The translations under genes and the position numbers were made by a program. The notes below the pieces were generated by a model. It saw only the letters and a list, made by a program, of their open reading frames with translations. It was not told where the DNA came from and did not search any database. A stretch of 64,000 bases of DNA, taken from contig CM042011.1 of assembly GCA_023525715.1 (NCBI GenBank), forward strand, positions 3,729,566-3,793,565, read 5' to 3'. Origin of the DNA: Cichorium intybus. Taxonomy: Eukaryota > Streptophyta > Magnoliopsida > Asterales > Asteraceae. This document shows, piece by piece, positions 16,399 through 26,943 of the stretch (within the stretch, counting starts at the first letter, position 1; every line of letters begins with the position of its first letter).

Positions 16399-16960
16399 TT
16401 GTTGGTGATTGTATATTATCAATGTGTATTTCAGTGTAATGAATTAACTTTTTGACCAAAAGCAATCTTGACAAACATTAAACAAGTAAGGAAGGTGCGG
16501 AATGCACACTTGTTTGAGCTTGGTCAAGATTCAAAGTACACTGTCGTTTAGGGACGAAGCCCCTAAACTAACGGGGGTCCGGGGGCAACGCCCCTGTCAG
16601 CAGGCCGATTTGTGAACATTGTGGTCACATGAACCGTTTGGGATTACACGACCCGCGTGAGCACAAAACTAATTGGAAACCGATTGTAATTGGACCTCAC
16701 ACGACCCGTGTAAATGTCAAAGCAACTTGTATTCGAGAAAGTACATGACCAGTGTAGAACCACACGACCCTTATGCGTGTCGAAGCATTTTGAAACCGAG
16801 ACAGACGCGCCCAGTGACAGTTTTTTGACAGGTTTTATACCCGTTTTTTGTTCATTTCCTGGTACGAAAAAAATGATCTTTCTTACATTCTCTATTCTAA
16901 ATCAATTTCTGAATCTTATTCATTCAAAGATTCAATTGTACATTGAAATACTTTGATTTA
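16399..16960. repeat. Possible retrotransposon LTR remnant
   Basis: Starts tgttggtgattgtat and carries a GC-rich ggggtccgggggc...cccct block (16573-16597), a composition common in plant copia LTRs and leaders. Several short cacacgaccc(g)tgt(g) phrases repeat between 16650 and 16790. No second boundary or TSD is found, and the small ORFs here are not convincing. Confidence 0.35.
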
Positions 16961-17022
16961 AGCGTGATTATACATAATTTTCAGACATCTAAGCCATTGT
17001 TTTACCCCAATTTTCTAACATT

Positions 17023-17450
17023 TTATAAAGCTTTTTTAATCTTATGTTCATCATGTTTCCATGTGATAAAACTACCCTCCCCACATGATTCTTTTTTAAA
17101 TTGTAAAGTAGTTTGTGTATCCTTACCCTTCTTATTTTCCGAATTACTTTGGCACCTATTGGTATGTTTGGTTAAATTAGAAGTGTCGTTTTTTATAGCG
17201 TCGACATCCTCCTTCCATAGCACATCAAAAGTTTTCACTCCATCTTCATCCTCTTTACATAGCACATCAAAAGTTTTCCAACATTCGGACATTAGCTTGG
17301 TACTCTTAGAGTTTTGTTTTCTTTTCTTCGGTTTAGGATCATCCGATTTCTCTAAGTTTTGGGCATCTTCCATGTTTGCATCATTTGTATTTTTAGTTGT
17401 AGTTTCAACAAACACTACATTATCATCATCCTCATGCCTAACGAAAAAAC
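17023..17450 (-). pseudogene. hAT transposase N-terminal BED-finger fragment
   Basis: A minus-strand open frame encodes about 140 aa. It has an acidic start, a basic KPKKRK nuclear-localisation-like stretch, SECWKTFDVL and finally TSNLTKHTNRC. This order (aromatic/W segment, then TSNLxxHxxxC) is that of the BED zinc finger in plant hAT transposases (RICESLEEPER type). The usual central CxxC pair is absent; instead a 14-residue unit TFDVLCKEDEDGVK / TFDVLWKEDVDAIK is present twice in tandem (42-bp DNA duplication, repeated phrase at 17221 and 17263). A plausible splice acceptor (ttcgttag) precedes it near 17440. No dimerisation or catalytic domain follows, so this is a truncated, probably non-functional piece. 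Confidence 0.6.
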
Positions 17451-17470
17451 AACAAAACAAAGTTTGTTAA

Positions 17471-17821
17471 ATAAAAAAACAATCAAAATAAAAAAAGACG
17501 TTGATACAAGCAAAAGTTGATGACACCAAGCACACATATATCCACAAAAGAGCTATATGCTTGTTTCTTTCTTTTTCTTTTGGAAAATTGTATAGCAAAT
17601 TAAACCTAGGAATTGTTACTATATTTTTATTAACTTTTAACTACATCTTAAAACTTAGAGTTCTATTAGACACATACTATCATAACATATTAACATATCA
17701 ATTTACATCACACATGTCCAGAATAAAGAAAAGATGCACATATTAGTTTAGCACCAACCCCTATATAAAACATTAATAATTAGATATAAAAACTCAAATA
17801 GAAATAAACTCAAAGATCCCT
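17471..17821. other. Intergenic sequence left of copia element A
   Basis: AT-rich with no recognisable gene or bounded element. Confidence 0.5.
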
Positions 17822-17826
17822 GTTCC

Positions 17827-18126
17827 TGTTAGGTAAAACTTTGAATTCAAATGAAGTTGGTGAAGATTTTAGTTTTTCAAAAATGAGGGGTAGAATTATA
17901 TATATTTTATACATTCTCAAGCCTATTTGAAGGAAAATGCACCAACAATTGTAAATTGTAATCTTATTGAGTTAATAAGATTTCTCTAGTTGCAGCCCGT
18001 GGACGTAGGATTTGCACCGAATCCGAACCACGTAAAAATCCTTGTGTTTTTCTTTCTTTATTTTCGTGAGTTTATGTGTGTGTGATAGTGTGTTTCCGCT
18101 GCATGTATCATGTCCGATTCCTAACA
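17827..18126 (+). repeat. Left LTR of copia element A
   Basis: 300 bp, TG...CA ends. Relative to the right LTR it lacks 16 bp near 17928 and differs at roughly nine to ten other positions. The AT-rich tatatatattttatac stretch near 17898 is a plausible TATA region. Confidence 0.93.
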
Positions 18127-18322
18127 ACTGCTATCAGAGCTTCGGGTTTTGGAGGAGGTCTCGGTTTTAGAAATTAGAGTATGCTCTGTGGTTGCAGTTT
18201 TGTCTGATCTTCCACATCAGAAACTAATTACTATTAATCGTATTAAAGGTGTCTTGGTACTTTGAAGAGTACTGTTTTGTCACACAAAAGTACTATAAAA
18301 GATTTGTCTCTTGTTTGTCGTA

Positions 18323-19879
18323 ATGGCTGAAGACAAGGTTGTAATCAAGAAGTTCAACGGTTCTGACTTTAGCTGGTGGAAAATGCAATTAGAAGCATTG
18401 CTATGTCAGAAAGATTTGGACATGGTACTTGGAGACAAATCGGAGAAAATGGAAAAAGCTGCTGAAGATGCGTGGAACTCAAAGGACAAGAAAGCTAAGG
18501 CGGTTATTACATTGTCGTTGGAAAGGAGCGTCGCTTTCAAAATCATGAAGTAAACCACGGCGCGTGGTATGATGGATGCTTTGACGAACATGTATGAGAA
18601 ACCGTCGGCGGCAAACAAGGTGTTCTTGATGAGGGAATTGTTCACGACAAGGATGAATGAAGACAGCTCAGTTACGATTCACATTAACAATCTAAATTCA
18701 ATTATGTCCAGATTGTCATATGTGGGAATTAAATTTGATAACGAGACTCAAGCTTCACTGCTACTAGCTTCACTACCTGATAGCTGGTCTGGAACAGTAA
18801 CCGCTGTTACAAGTTCAGTGGGGACCAGTGGTATGACTTTTGAAGGGGTTAGAGATTTGGTTCTTGGCGAGGATGTCAGACGCAAGAATCAAGGTGGATC
18901 TTCTTCTTCTGAGTTATTAAATATCGGAAGAGGTAGAGGGAATAGCTGGAATAGTGGGAGCAGTGGGAGTCGGGGAAGAAGTTCATCTAGAACTTGGAAG
19001 AATGTGAAGTGCTGGAACTGCCAAGAGGTGGGACATGTTAAGAGTCAATGTCCAAAGAAAGAATTGAACATTGCTGGTGCTGAGGGTGTCTCTGAGGATG
19101 ATGCACTGATACTAAGTATGGAAAGTTCTGTAGACTCTTGGGTCATGGATTCAGGGGCTTCGTTTCACGCCATGGACAACGGAGAAACGATGGTGAATCT
19201 AAAAGAAGGAGATTTTGGGAAGGTACGGTTAGCAAATGACGAGATGCTTCAAGTAACGGGTATGGGAGATATTGATCTGGTTACTTCATTGGGAACTACA
19301 TGGAACCTGAAGAATGTCAGGGTGATTCCGGAGCTGAAGAAGAAATTGATTTCTGTTGGTCAGCTGGATAAACAAGGACTGGAAGTAAGGTTTGGTGGTG
19401 GTAAATGGAGGGTGGTCAATGGTAATTCGGTGATTGCTCAAGGTATGAAGCGTGGGTCATTGTATATGGTTGAGGTACCTGCTGAGGGAAGTATGACCGT
19501 CCCAGTTAAGCATGACAAAATCTGGTTCGCTAAATCTAGTGCTAAGAGAGTTCATTTTGCAAACATGAATTCTGGAGCCAAAGAGATGTTAGCTGAACGA
19601 GTCGAAAAGTCTAAACCATTCAGGGAATTTTGTGACAGTGGGAGCACGGGGTGTGTTCCGGGTACAGTTACAAATAGCCGTTGGGTTTTGAAGACTAAGA
19701 CTGAAAAATTCTCTCCTGTTGGAAGTTTGCAAAGTTTGGAGAGTGTTAGTGGTCCTCGATGTATCTCTGGAGCTGGTGGAGTGTCCAAACCGGTTGAGAT
19801 AGAGGATGAGTCGGTGGTGGGATTAGCCACGGCTGAGTTGGAGCTAGTGGGAGCTTCAACTGGCCCTTCTACTACTTGA
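18323..19879 (+). pseudogene. Copia element A gag-protease ORF with in-frame stop
   Basis: The frame starts at ATG 18323 (MAEDKVVIKKFNG..., a copia gag start of the UBN2 type), hits a TAA at 18551-18553 and continues in the same frame from 18554 to 19879. Downstream are the gag core, a Gly/Ser/Arg-rich linker, a zinc knuckle CWNCQEVGHVKSQC (about 19009-19050) and an aspartic protease motif WVMDSGASFHAM (about 19139-19174). After the protease the frame does not enter the GAG-pre-integrase domain; it runs into about 120 residues with no family match I recognise (Ser/Val/Glu-rich, ending GASTGPSTT). That tail marks where integrase through RNase H were lost or replaced. The internal stop may be a recent lesion. 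Confidence 0.85.
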
Positions 19880-20018
19880 AGATGGAGGGGTGGCTGCAAT
19901 TAGAGAAATTGGACTAAGTTTAGCTTGTTCTTGAGAGCTGGAGGCTTGGAAGACTTGGTTGTTTTAAGATTACTGGAGTTGGATGACAGTAGAGAAAGAC
20001 TACGTTGTTCAAAATCTT

Positions 20019-20030
20019 CAAGTGGGAGAT
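20019..20030 (+). other. Polypurine tract of copia element A
   Basis: The purine-rich caagtgggagat abuts the tgttagg start of the right LTR, the expected priming site for plus-strand DNA synthesis. Confidence 0.7.
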
Positions 20031-20296
20031 TGTTAGGTAAAACTTTGAATTCAAAGGAAGTTGGTGAAGATTTTAGTTTTTCAAAAATGAGGGGTAGAAT
20101 TATATATATTTTATACATTCTCAAGCCTATAAATATATGCATTCACTTGAAGGAAAATGCACCAACAATTGTAAATTGTAATCTTATTGAGTTAATAAGA
20201 TTTCTCTAGTTGCAGCCCATGGACGTAGGATTTGCACCGAATCCGAACCACGTAAAAATCCTTGTGTTCTTCTTGCTTTATTTTCGTGAGTTTGTG
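20031..20296 (+). repeat. Right LTR of copia element A, 5' part
   Basis: Matches 17827 onward to the point of insertion. It resumes at 22972-23023 after the solo LTR and its duplicated ttgtg. Confidence 0.93.
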
Positions 20297-22966
20297 TGTG
20301 ACACCCCATTTTTCACTGTTTGCAAATACTGTATAAATATAGAAATACAAAAATATGGTTTATCAAAAACCGATCATTTACATGTTTCAAAATAGTGGGT
20401 GTTACAAATCCATACCAAAACTAACCATAGTAAGCAAGAAAGGATTAAACCTTTAGTCCAAGATAGGAGCTAACTCGGGCTCCACTCCAGCTTTACTCCA
20501 ACCAATTATACTTTAGAATTTTAACCTGGAATACATGGCATAAAAATAGAATACGTAAGACAATAATGTCTCGTGAGTTACATGAGTTTTAGACTCAAAC
20601 CATTAACTTATTTCTTCCAACTTTTTATAAAATTTGTAACATAAAACTTCTGTCAAAGCTTTATAGTAATAACATACTATAACTTTTTATTTCTCGAAAT
20701 CGTTTCATAACATGTTTACAAAATAATACCTTTCAAAACTTATAGTAGTAATATACTATAACTCTTTTACTTCCAAAATCATTTCATAGCATGCTTTATA
20801 AAAATAACTTCTTTCTTACTTTCTTTGACTGGTTTTATAAGCTTGCTGGATTTTTATACTTAGGGCATTAATCACCATAAGTGATACCCCAAGTCTCTAT
20901 GGCTAGAAAGAACGGATCAATCCTCACCATAGAAGTGCTGAGGCAATCTACTTCGCGATGGGGCTTGCCCCCAGTAGATCCCTTACCTAACCCGGGTAGG
21001 TTGGAACATAGTTCCTTTACTAATGCTGCTTGCTACAATTACCAGTCATACAAAATACTTGCTGCTTGCTTGAACATTTCTCATATACATAACTTGTGGC
21101 TAGGTGCCAAACTTCATCATTTTATATCTTTATGGCTAGATGCCAAATATAGCTTTCATCATGTAATAATCATATGTTTAAAAACATATCTTTCTAACAT
21201 ACTAAGCTTTATGCCAAAACATACTTTCCACATCTTATGGCTATATGCCATTCATACGCAAAAATAAATATAGTTTGTAACCAAAACATACTTCTTAAAC
21301 TTCTTGTAGCTATATGCCATTCATATTTGAAAACATATATCACTTGTAATCAAAATATACTTTCACATAATTGGTTCATAGACCAACATACTATCATTTA
21401 ACTTGACTTGTAGTTCAAAACATAACTTCAAACATAGCATTATACTTTCATAAACAAGTCGATAATAATACTCTTGCATATAATGTCACATAAAGAGATT
21501 TTATAAGAAATCTTAAATATACTTACTTGCCATGTACCCCAGAATGGGTAAAATTACTGCATGTACTCACCTTATACCTCTTGAAAGGTCGTTTAGACAT
21601 CCCTCGGTTCTTTACCCTTTCGGTGTCCAATTACTTGACTTGTACCTATATATAATATATGGTACATTATTTACATTCTAATTGACTCTATAACATGTTA
21701 GAGTCCTTTTCATACCATTAGTGGTCAAAACAAGTGTATAACTCTTGAATGACCAACTCTAGTTAAATTGTATTTTATACGTATTTTACTACAGTACCCT
21801 CGGAGGGTCGTATTTCGATTCCGATAAATTTTTATGAAGTTTTGGACCATTATAGACCTATGTTTAAAATTTGGGGTCAAACGGACAAGTTTTGGACAAA
21901 AACTAAAAATCAAAAATCTCTTGGCAGGAGACCTTGAACCAAACTGCATTTTTTTGTTCAGCCGCTAGGCGCACTGCGCCCAAGGGTAGGGCGCGTCGCG
22001 CCGGATGTGCAGGAGCCCAGTTTTCCCCGATTTTTAAGCTACAAATTTCCAATTTCTCATATTAAGTGCTGAATACTCTACTTAATCGATTAGGGTTTGT
22101 TCCAAGACCAAAACCCTTCATTTAATACAAGTTTTAAACCATTGGAATCAAGCTAATCACAAGAACTCCCATTCTAGGGTTCTTGATCAAAATCCCAATT
22201 CTTGAGAAATAGCAATCTACTTCCATTTTCTTGAATTAAGTCCTTTTAGCATGACTTACTGGAAGTGTTAAGCCATTTAAACTACATGATTCATGACTGA
22301 AATTACAAATTTCAGTTTCTACAAAAACCCACCAAGAACTATCTAGGTTAGAACTTAGAATACTTACCTTTGAAGCTTGGAATCACCAATTCCAAGTGTT
22401 GAATTCTCAATTTCTTGCTTCAATTCTTCGTGAGCTTGAAATCCCCCGTGTCTCCAGCTCTCTAGCTCTCTCTCGAACTCTCTTCTGATTTCTGGAAAAG
22501 AGAGTGATAACTCTCTCTTTTATTCTTAATTTTTTATTGAGAATTTACACTTTTAGTCCCTAGTTTCTTCCTTTTTGTTCAAAAATGGTCCAAAAGCTCA
22601 CATCTTTACAAACCAAGTTCTATTAGCTACTAATTTAACATTTTCTTGACATTTTGGTCATTTTCATGTCAAATGACTATTTTGCCCTTTTTAGTCAAGA
22701 TTCACTATTCACGCGGTGAAAAGTCCAAATTTCGCATAAACTCTTATTGTTTATATTATTATCTCACATATACATATTATTTTACCTAATGGCCTTATAA
22801 TTTGTCCAAAGACCGTTTTACCCTTTTTATGGTAAAATGACTAAATTACCCTTACACCATAATTTCTCATAAATTTTTACATATAAAACTTTAAATTACA
22901 CACATCTCATATTACATATTTATATTGTAAATTTTTGGTCATTTCAACTATTTTTGGGTCGTTACA
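20297..22966. mobile_element. Solo LTR 1 inside copia A right LTR
   Basis: 2670 bp starting tgtgacacccca and ending gggtcgttaca. The 5-bp TSD ttgtg is at 20292-20296 and 22967-22971. Removing it and one TSD restores alignment of the copia A LTRs, proving insertion. No internal coding region or second LTR exists, so it is a solo LTR. The terminus read on the minus strand (tgtaacgaccc...ggggtgtcaca) is typical for long gypsy-type plant LTRs, so minus orientation is likely. It shares a long block (about 22204-22320) with solo LTR 2 (about 28935-29050). Confidence 0.92.
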
Positions 22967-23028
22967 TTGTGTGTGTGTGTGATAGTGTGTTTCCGATGCG
23001 TGTACCCTGTCCGATTCCTAACAGTTCC

Positions 23029-23717
23029 AAACTCAATTAGATAGCAATAAACTCAATTAGATACAAGTCACTGAGAACAACTCTGTACAATGAATTACTC
23101 GCCTCTATCTACAACCTTTTATACATATGCTTAAGTTAACATACTCTTTCTAGCCAACGACTACTAAAAGATGCCACTATTGTTTTCGGCCCCTATAGTT
23201 GATTGTTAAAGAAACCAAATCGGCCCCTGTGGTTGATTGTTCAAGAATCAAGACTTCAAGAAACCAAGGAAATCCTCCACTGTTATTGAACTGAAAACAT
23301 ACATTAACATAAGGAGAATCAAACAAATTTTTTTTACACAAGAGGAATCAAACCATCGACCCTATTATTTAACAGTATATCACACGGAGAATCAAACTTG
23401 CTAGTTCTAAAGAAGAATACACCCAATTTCCGTCCACCATTGGCAATTGTTATTGAACCGTGTATCAACCATCACGAACCGAAGTCGATGTGGAGGGGTG
23501 ATCGACAATTATCTTGGGAGCGTTGGGAAGGAAGGTCGTATCGGGTCGTATGGCGTATGTTTTTCCGTATACGATGGAATCTGCATATGATCGATAATTT
23601 ACGTGCATGACTCTTCATATAACCGATCGGTTCCGGGTATTTCCTCAAAACGGATGGAACCGTACCCGAAGAACCGATCACCGATGACCCAAATTTAAGA
23701 AGCAAGGAACCGAAAAC
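23029..23717. repeat. Degenerate ggttcggtt/accgaacc-type repeat, left part
   Basis: From about 23450 the sequence is rich in cgaaccg, ggttccggg and ggaaccg words, which resume at 24829-24960 after solo LTR 4. Upstream (23029-23450) I see nothing definite except two ggcccctgtggttgattgtt-like phrases. Small ORFs here are not supported. Confidence 0.4.
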
Positions 23718-23722
23718 GGAAC

Positions 23723-24823
23723 TGACGTGCACGCAGAGGTCGTCATGCGGTCAAAAATAAGAGATAACCTAACATTCACTAGTATAGTGGAGTCAGGGTC
23801 GATCCACAGGAGCTACGTGGTTAGCCTAGATGAGAGATTACCAACTAATAGTGTCACAGCTATAGTCGGAGGAACTAATTTCTATCTTTCTACCTCGAAA
23901 CAATATTCAAACACTCAAGCCAAGCTTAGCTATGTCCAAATGACCTAGTTACTTTCTGAACTCAGAAGTACATCTCTGAATCAGAAGCAATTGAAGGCAT
24001 TCAAACTAGCAAAACCAAGCATAGCATAAACTAGCTAATAACTAAAGTTCTACTTGAACAATTACTAGCCAAGATTTAATGCTCAACCTAACCAAGTTAG
24101 CTACTGTTTTCAGCTAAGGAAAGCAGTTCCAACCGAGTCACAAACACAATCCAAACACAATCAAATAATCGAAACACAAACAAGCATCCAAAATATCGAA
24201 AACCCAATATTAAATGTAACCGAATGATTTCATTCACCAAAACCAATATCCAAACATCAAATCAGTAACCAAAATGTTTCAAAAACAGAAACCTAAGTGC
24301 TCAAAGTCAGTGGTTGTCACTCCCAAAGACTTTAACTATAAAACTACTTGCTACTAAAAAGGAAATTAAATCCAAAAACATGAAATACCAAGTATGAGCT
24401 TGCTGAAATGAATCCTCGAGTCAAAGAGCTTCTAGGTCGATGTTTACACCCGGTCTTTGCTAGGGTTTTCGGCTGGAAATGCCTCTATTTATAGTTGCAA
24501 ATTTCCCGTGACCGCGCCGCGCAGAAGTAAAATCCGCGGCGCGCGTACTTATCCGTTCCCCGTTTTTTCGTCATTCAAATGTGTTCCACCGCCTTACGCC
24601 CGCGTCGCGCAAATCTCAAATCCGCGGCGCGCGTACGACTTCTCTTGATTTTCCATTCTTTCCATACTTTTTCCTTTTGTACACCTTTAGTCCCTGTTTC
24701 TGTTCTTTTTCTCCAGACAAGTCCTGGCACGAAAAGTGAGAATACCCATGCATATTTGATATAATTTTACCAAGAACAGGGCTCAACAACGCCTAAAATA
24801 CTTGATATCACTAGGCGTTGTCA
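23723..24823. mobile_element. Solo LTR 4
   Basis: 1101 bp starting tgacgtgcac and ending aggcgttgtca, with exact TSD ggaac at 23718-23722 and 24824-24828. No coding region. Minus orientation (start tgacaacgcc) is plausible. Near the right end an inverted repeat caacgccta...taggcgttg (24786-24820) could form a stem in the transcript. The block agggtcgatccacagg (23806-23821) is a phrase I associate with some plant LTR elements. The element interrupts an accgaacc-rich repeat. Confidence 0.85.
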
Positions 24824-25050
24824 GGAACCTTAATTATATTATGTAATGGGGTACGGGTTGGTCCGGGTCTAGGTCCAGGACTCCGGCTGGTTCAGGTCCA
24901 GGGTCCAAAAGCTTATCGCTATTAACCGGCGGTTCGGTTTTAAACGAACCAGTTAGTGGAAAAGCCGCCAATATTTTTAGTAGTTAAAATTGTCTTTTTG
25001 CACCTCTACTTTACGCTAATGATCCACGAGTACAATGCTTTTCTGTCTCC

Positions 25051-25447
25051 AATCGGTAGAGTCAAAAATATATACTTTTTAGAGGATAATCTCCCATTTT
25101 AGTATCCTTCTGAAACATAATTATCGAGCCATCCCCCTTCTTCTTCCATAATGTAAAATGCAAATCTTTTGATCACTATTTATGTGTTGATAGTGTTGGG
25201 TTGAGCTCGAATCAAATTTATTTATTAGATACACATAATTTTAAAAATATAAAGTTTTCAACCATAATTATCCTATTAAACAAAACTCTTATAGGTATTT
25301 TAAGTTATTTGAACTCTCCAACTTGCATGTATCATGAAAACTCATTGAGTCGTCTCATCCATTTCCAACTCAACGTGTTATCATTAAGTCTAATTCGAGT
25401 TCGAATGTTCGACTTAAATCATTAATTTACAACCCATTGATGTCACT
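25051..25447 (+). repeat. Copy 1 of a duplicated block flanking copia element B
   Basis: About 390 bp, clearly homologous to 33425-33810. Shared landmarks in order are gtagagtc, gataatctcc, cttcttccataatgta, gttgggttgagctcgaat, aaagttttcaacca, aacttgcatgtatcatg, aaaactcattgagtc. Copia B lies between the copies. Confidence 0.8.
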
Positions 25448-25468
25448 CGTATTTTCCCTCTTCATTTG

Positions 25469-25791
25469 TGTTGATTTCCAGCCTCCATCTAGAAGCCCTC
25501 CATCTAGAAGCCATCCTTATTAAATAAGATGGCAAACTTTGATCTTTCCTTCTAATATTCAATGTGTTCATATACTATAAATTTAGTAGCTAGTTTAGCT
25601 ATAAATAGAGGCTTAAGTTTCAGTTTTTAGACATTCCAAAACACACCACAAACATATAGAGTTATAGAGAAACACTTAGAGTGTAAGTGTTAGAGAAAGG
25701 GTTGGTTTTTTGTAATAGTTGAGTGTGAGAGTTGCTCCTCCTATTGTAATTCTGTTCTAATGTTGAATAGAAGAGTTTTCCTATCCCAACA
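25469..25791 (+). repeat. Left LTR of copia element B
   Basis: 323 bp, starts tgttgatttcc and ends cccaaca. It is 15 bp longer than its partner because cctccatctagaagc is duplicated in tandem near the start. Confidence 0.96.
25600..25607 (+). promoter_or_regulatory. TATA box of copia B left LTR
   Basis: TATAAATA within gctataaatagagg, about 130 bp into the LTR, conserved at 33230-33237 in the right LTR. This is the likely start signal for the genomic RNA; the position is as expected for a U3 promoter. Confidence 0.7.
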
Positions 25792-25793
25792 AG

Positions 25794-25806
25794 TGGTATC
25801 AGAGCC
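25794..25806 (+). other. Primer binding site of copia element B
   Basis: tggtatcagagcc, the standard plant copia sequence complementary to the 3' end of initiator methionine tRNA, two bases after the LTR. Confidence 0.9.
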
Positions 25807-26066
25807 TCGTTTCGGTACCGGTCGTTTTTTGGTTAAAATTTTTTTTGTCTCAAAATAGATTTCCGGGCACACCATTGTAAAGTACTCGTTCCCACGATTC
25901 CGAAAATATATTTTTCGGAATTTTTCGACCACCGGAAGACCTCCAAAAGTCCGGTCAAAGGTTTGCCGGAATAGTGGCCGGAAAAACCAGTTCGCCGGAA
26001 AACTCGCCGGAGAAGACGATACTGTAGCGACACTATAGCAACACTGTAGCGAGTTTCAGGAAACTG

Positions 26067-26320
26067 CATTTTGGCCCCCTGAAATTCCAGAAAGTTGCAA
26101 ACAGGTCCCTCTAATTCTATAAAACTCCGTTTTGGTCCTAGTTTTTTTTCTGAAAGTTACAATTTTGGTCCTTATACTTCTGAAAAGTTTCAGAAAGGTC
26201 CCTATGTTTCAAAACCTTCCAGTTTGGTCCTTGTAATTCCACAAATTACAGATTGGCCCCTATACTTCTTAAACATTTCAAATTGGCCCATAATTTTTTT
26301 TTCAGAAGTTCATTTTAGTC
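26067..26320 (+). repeat. Degenerate ~30-bp tandem repeats in the copia B leader
   Basis: Eight or nine imperfect units follow one another, each built like ttttggtccctatacttct followed by gaaagtttca. The ggtcc/ggccc core recurs about every 30 bp. They lie between the primer binding site and the gag ATG at 26430, i.e. in the untranslated leader. Function unknown. Confidence 0.75.
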
Positions 26321-26429
26321 TGAAAAAATATATCCCACCTATTTCGACCCTTTCGAAAATAACCGTGATCTCAGTTTTGCCTAATTCCATCCCAAAATTT
26401 CACAAAACGTAAACTACGAAGTCTTTCTC

Positions 26430-26943
26430 ATGGAATCTACAAGTTCGGATATAATGGTCCGACTTACGCCTACAAATTATAATATGTGGAAGCCAAGGAT
26501 GGAAGATTTGTTGAATCTAAAGGATCTAGTAGAACCTTTAGAAACCAAGGGCGTAAAACCTGAAAAGACAACAGTCGACGTCTGGACGAGAATGAATAAG
26601 AAAACTGTGGCACAAATTCGACAATGGATTGACCACAGTGTTTTTCATCATGTTTCTCAAGAAACAGACGCATACAAACTCTGGGAAAAGCTTGAAAGCA
26701 TGTATCAAGCAAAGACTGCACGCAACAAGACCCTACTAATGAGGCGCCTGGTAAACCACAAGTTACGAAGTGGTATATCCATAGCCGAGCATACGAGTCA
26801 GTTCCAAGATCTCGTAAATCAGCTCAGTTCTGCCGAATGGGTTCTCAAAGATGAGGAGCAAGCAATATTGTTGCTAAGTTCTCTACCTGATCATTGGGAA
26901 ACACTTGTTGTTACTCTCAGCAATTCTGCCCCCAGTGGCAAAG
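26430..26943 (+). pseudogene. Copia element B gag, 5' part
   Basis: Begins at ATG 26430 (MESTSSDIMVRLTPTNYNMW). The phrases YNMWKPRMEDLL, YKLWEKLESMY, LMRRLVNHKL and LLSSLPDHWETLV are those of the copia gag (UBN2/DUF4219) capsid region. The frame is cut after codon 171 by solo LTR 2; it resumes in the same phase at 29588, so insertion is the only break in gag up to that point. Confidence 0.92.

Larger units (their letters stand above)
17827..23023 (+). mobile_element. Copia element A: complete ends, gag-PR only, nested by a solo LTR
   Basis: LTRs lie at 17827-18126 and 20031-23023 (the latter split by an insertion) and both begin tgttagg and end cctaaca. The 5-bp TSD gttcc is at 17822-17826 and 23024-23028. 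A primer-binding-like ctgctatcagagc (18128-18140) follows the left LTR; it differs by one base from the initiator-Met pattern tggtatcagagc. A purine tract aagtgggaga precedes the right LTR. The internal region is only 1.9 kb and codes for gag and protease; integrase, RT and RNase H are absent. Such an element must rely on a helper for transposition. Within the right LTR, 20297-22966 is a later insertion. Confidence 0.93.
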
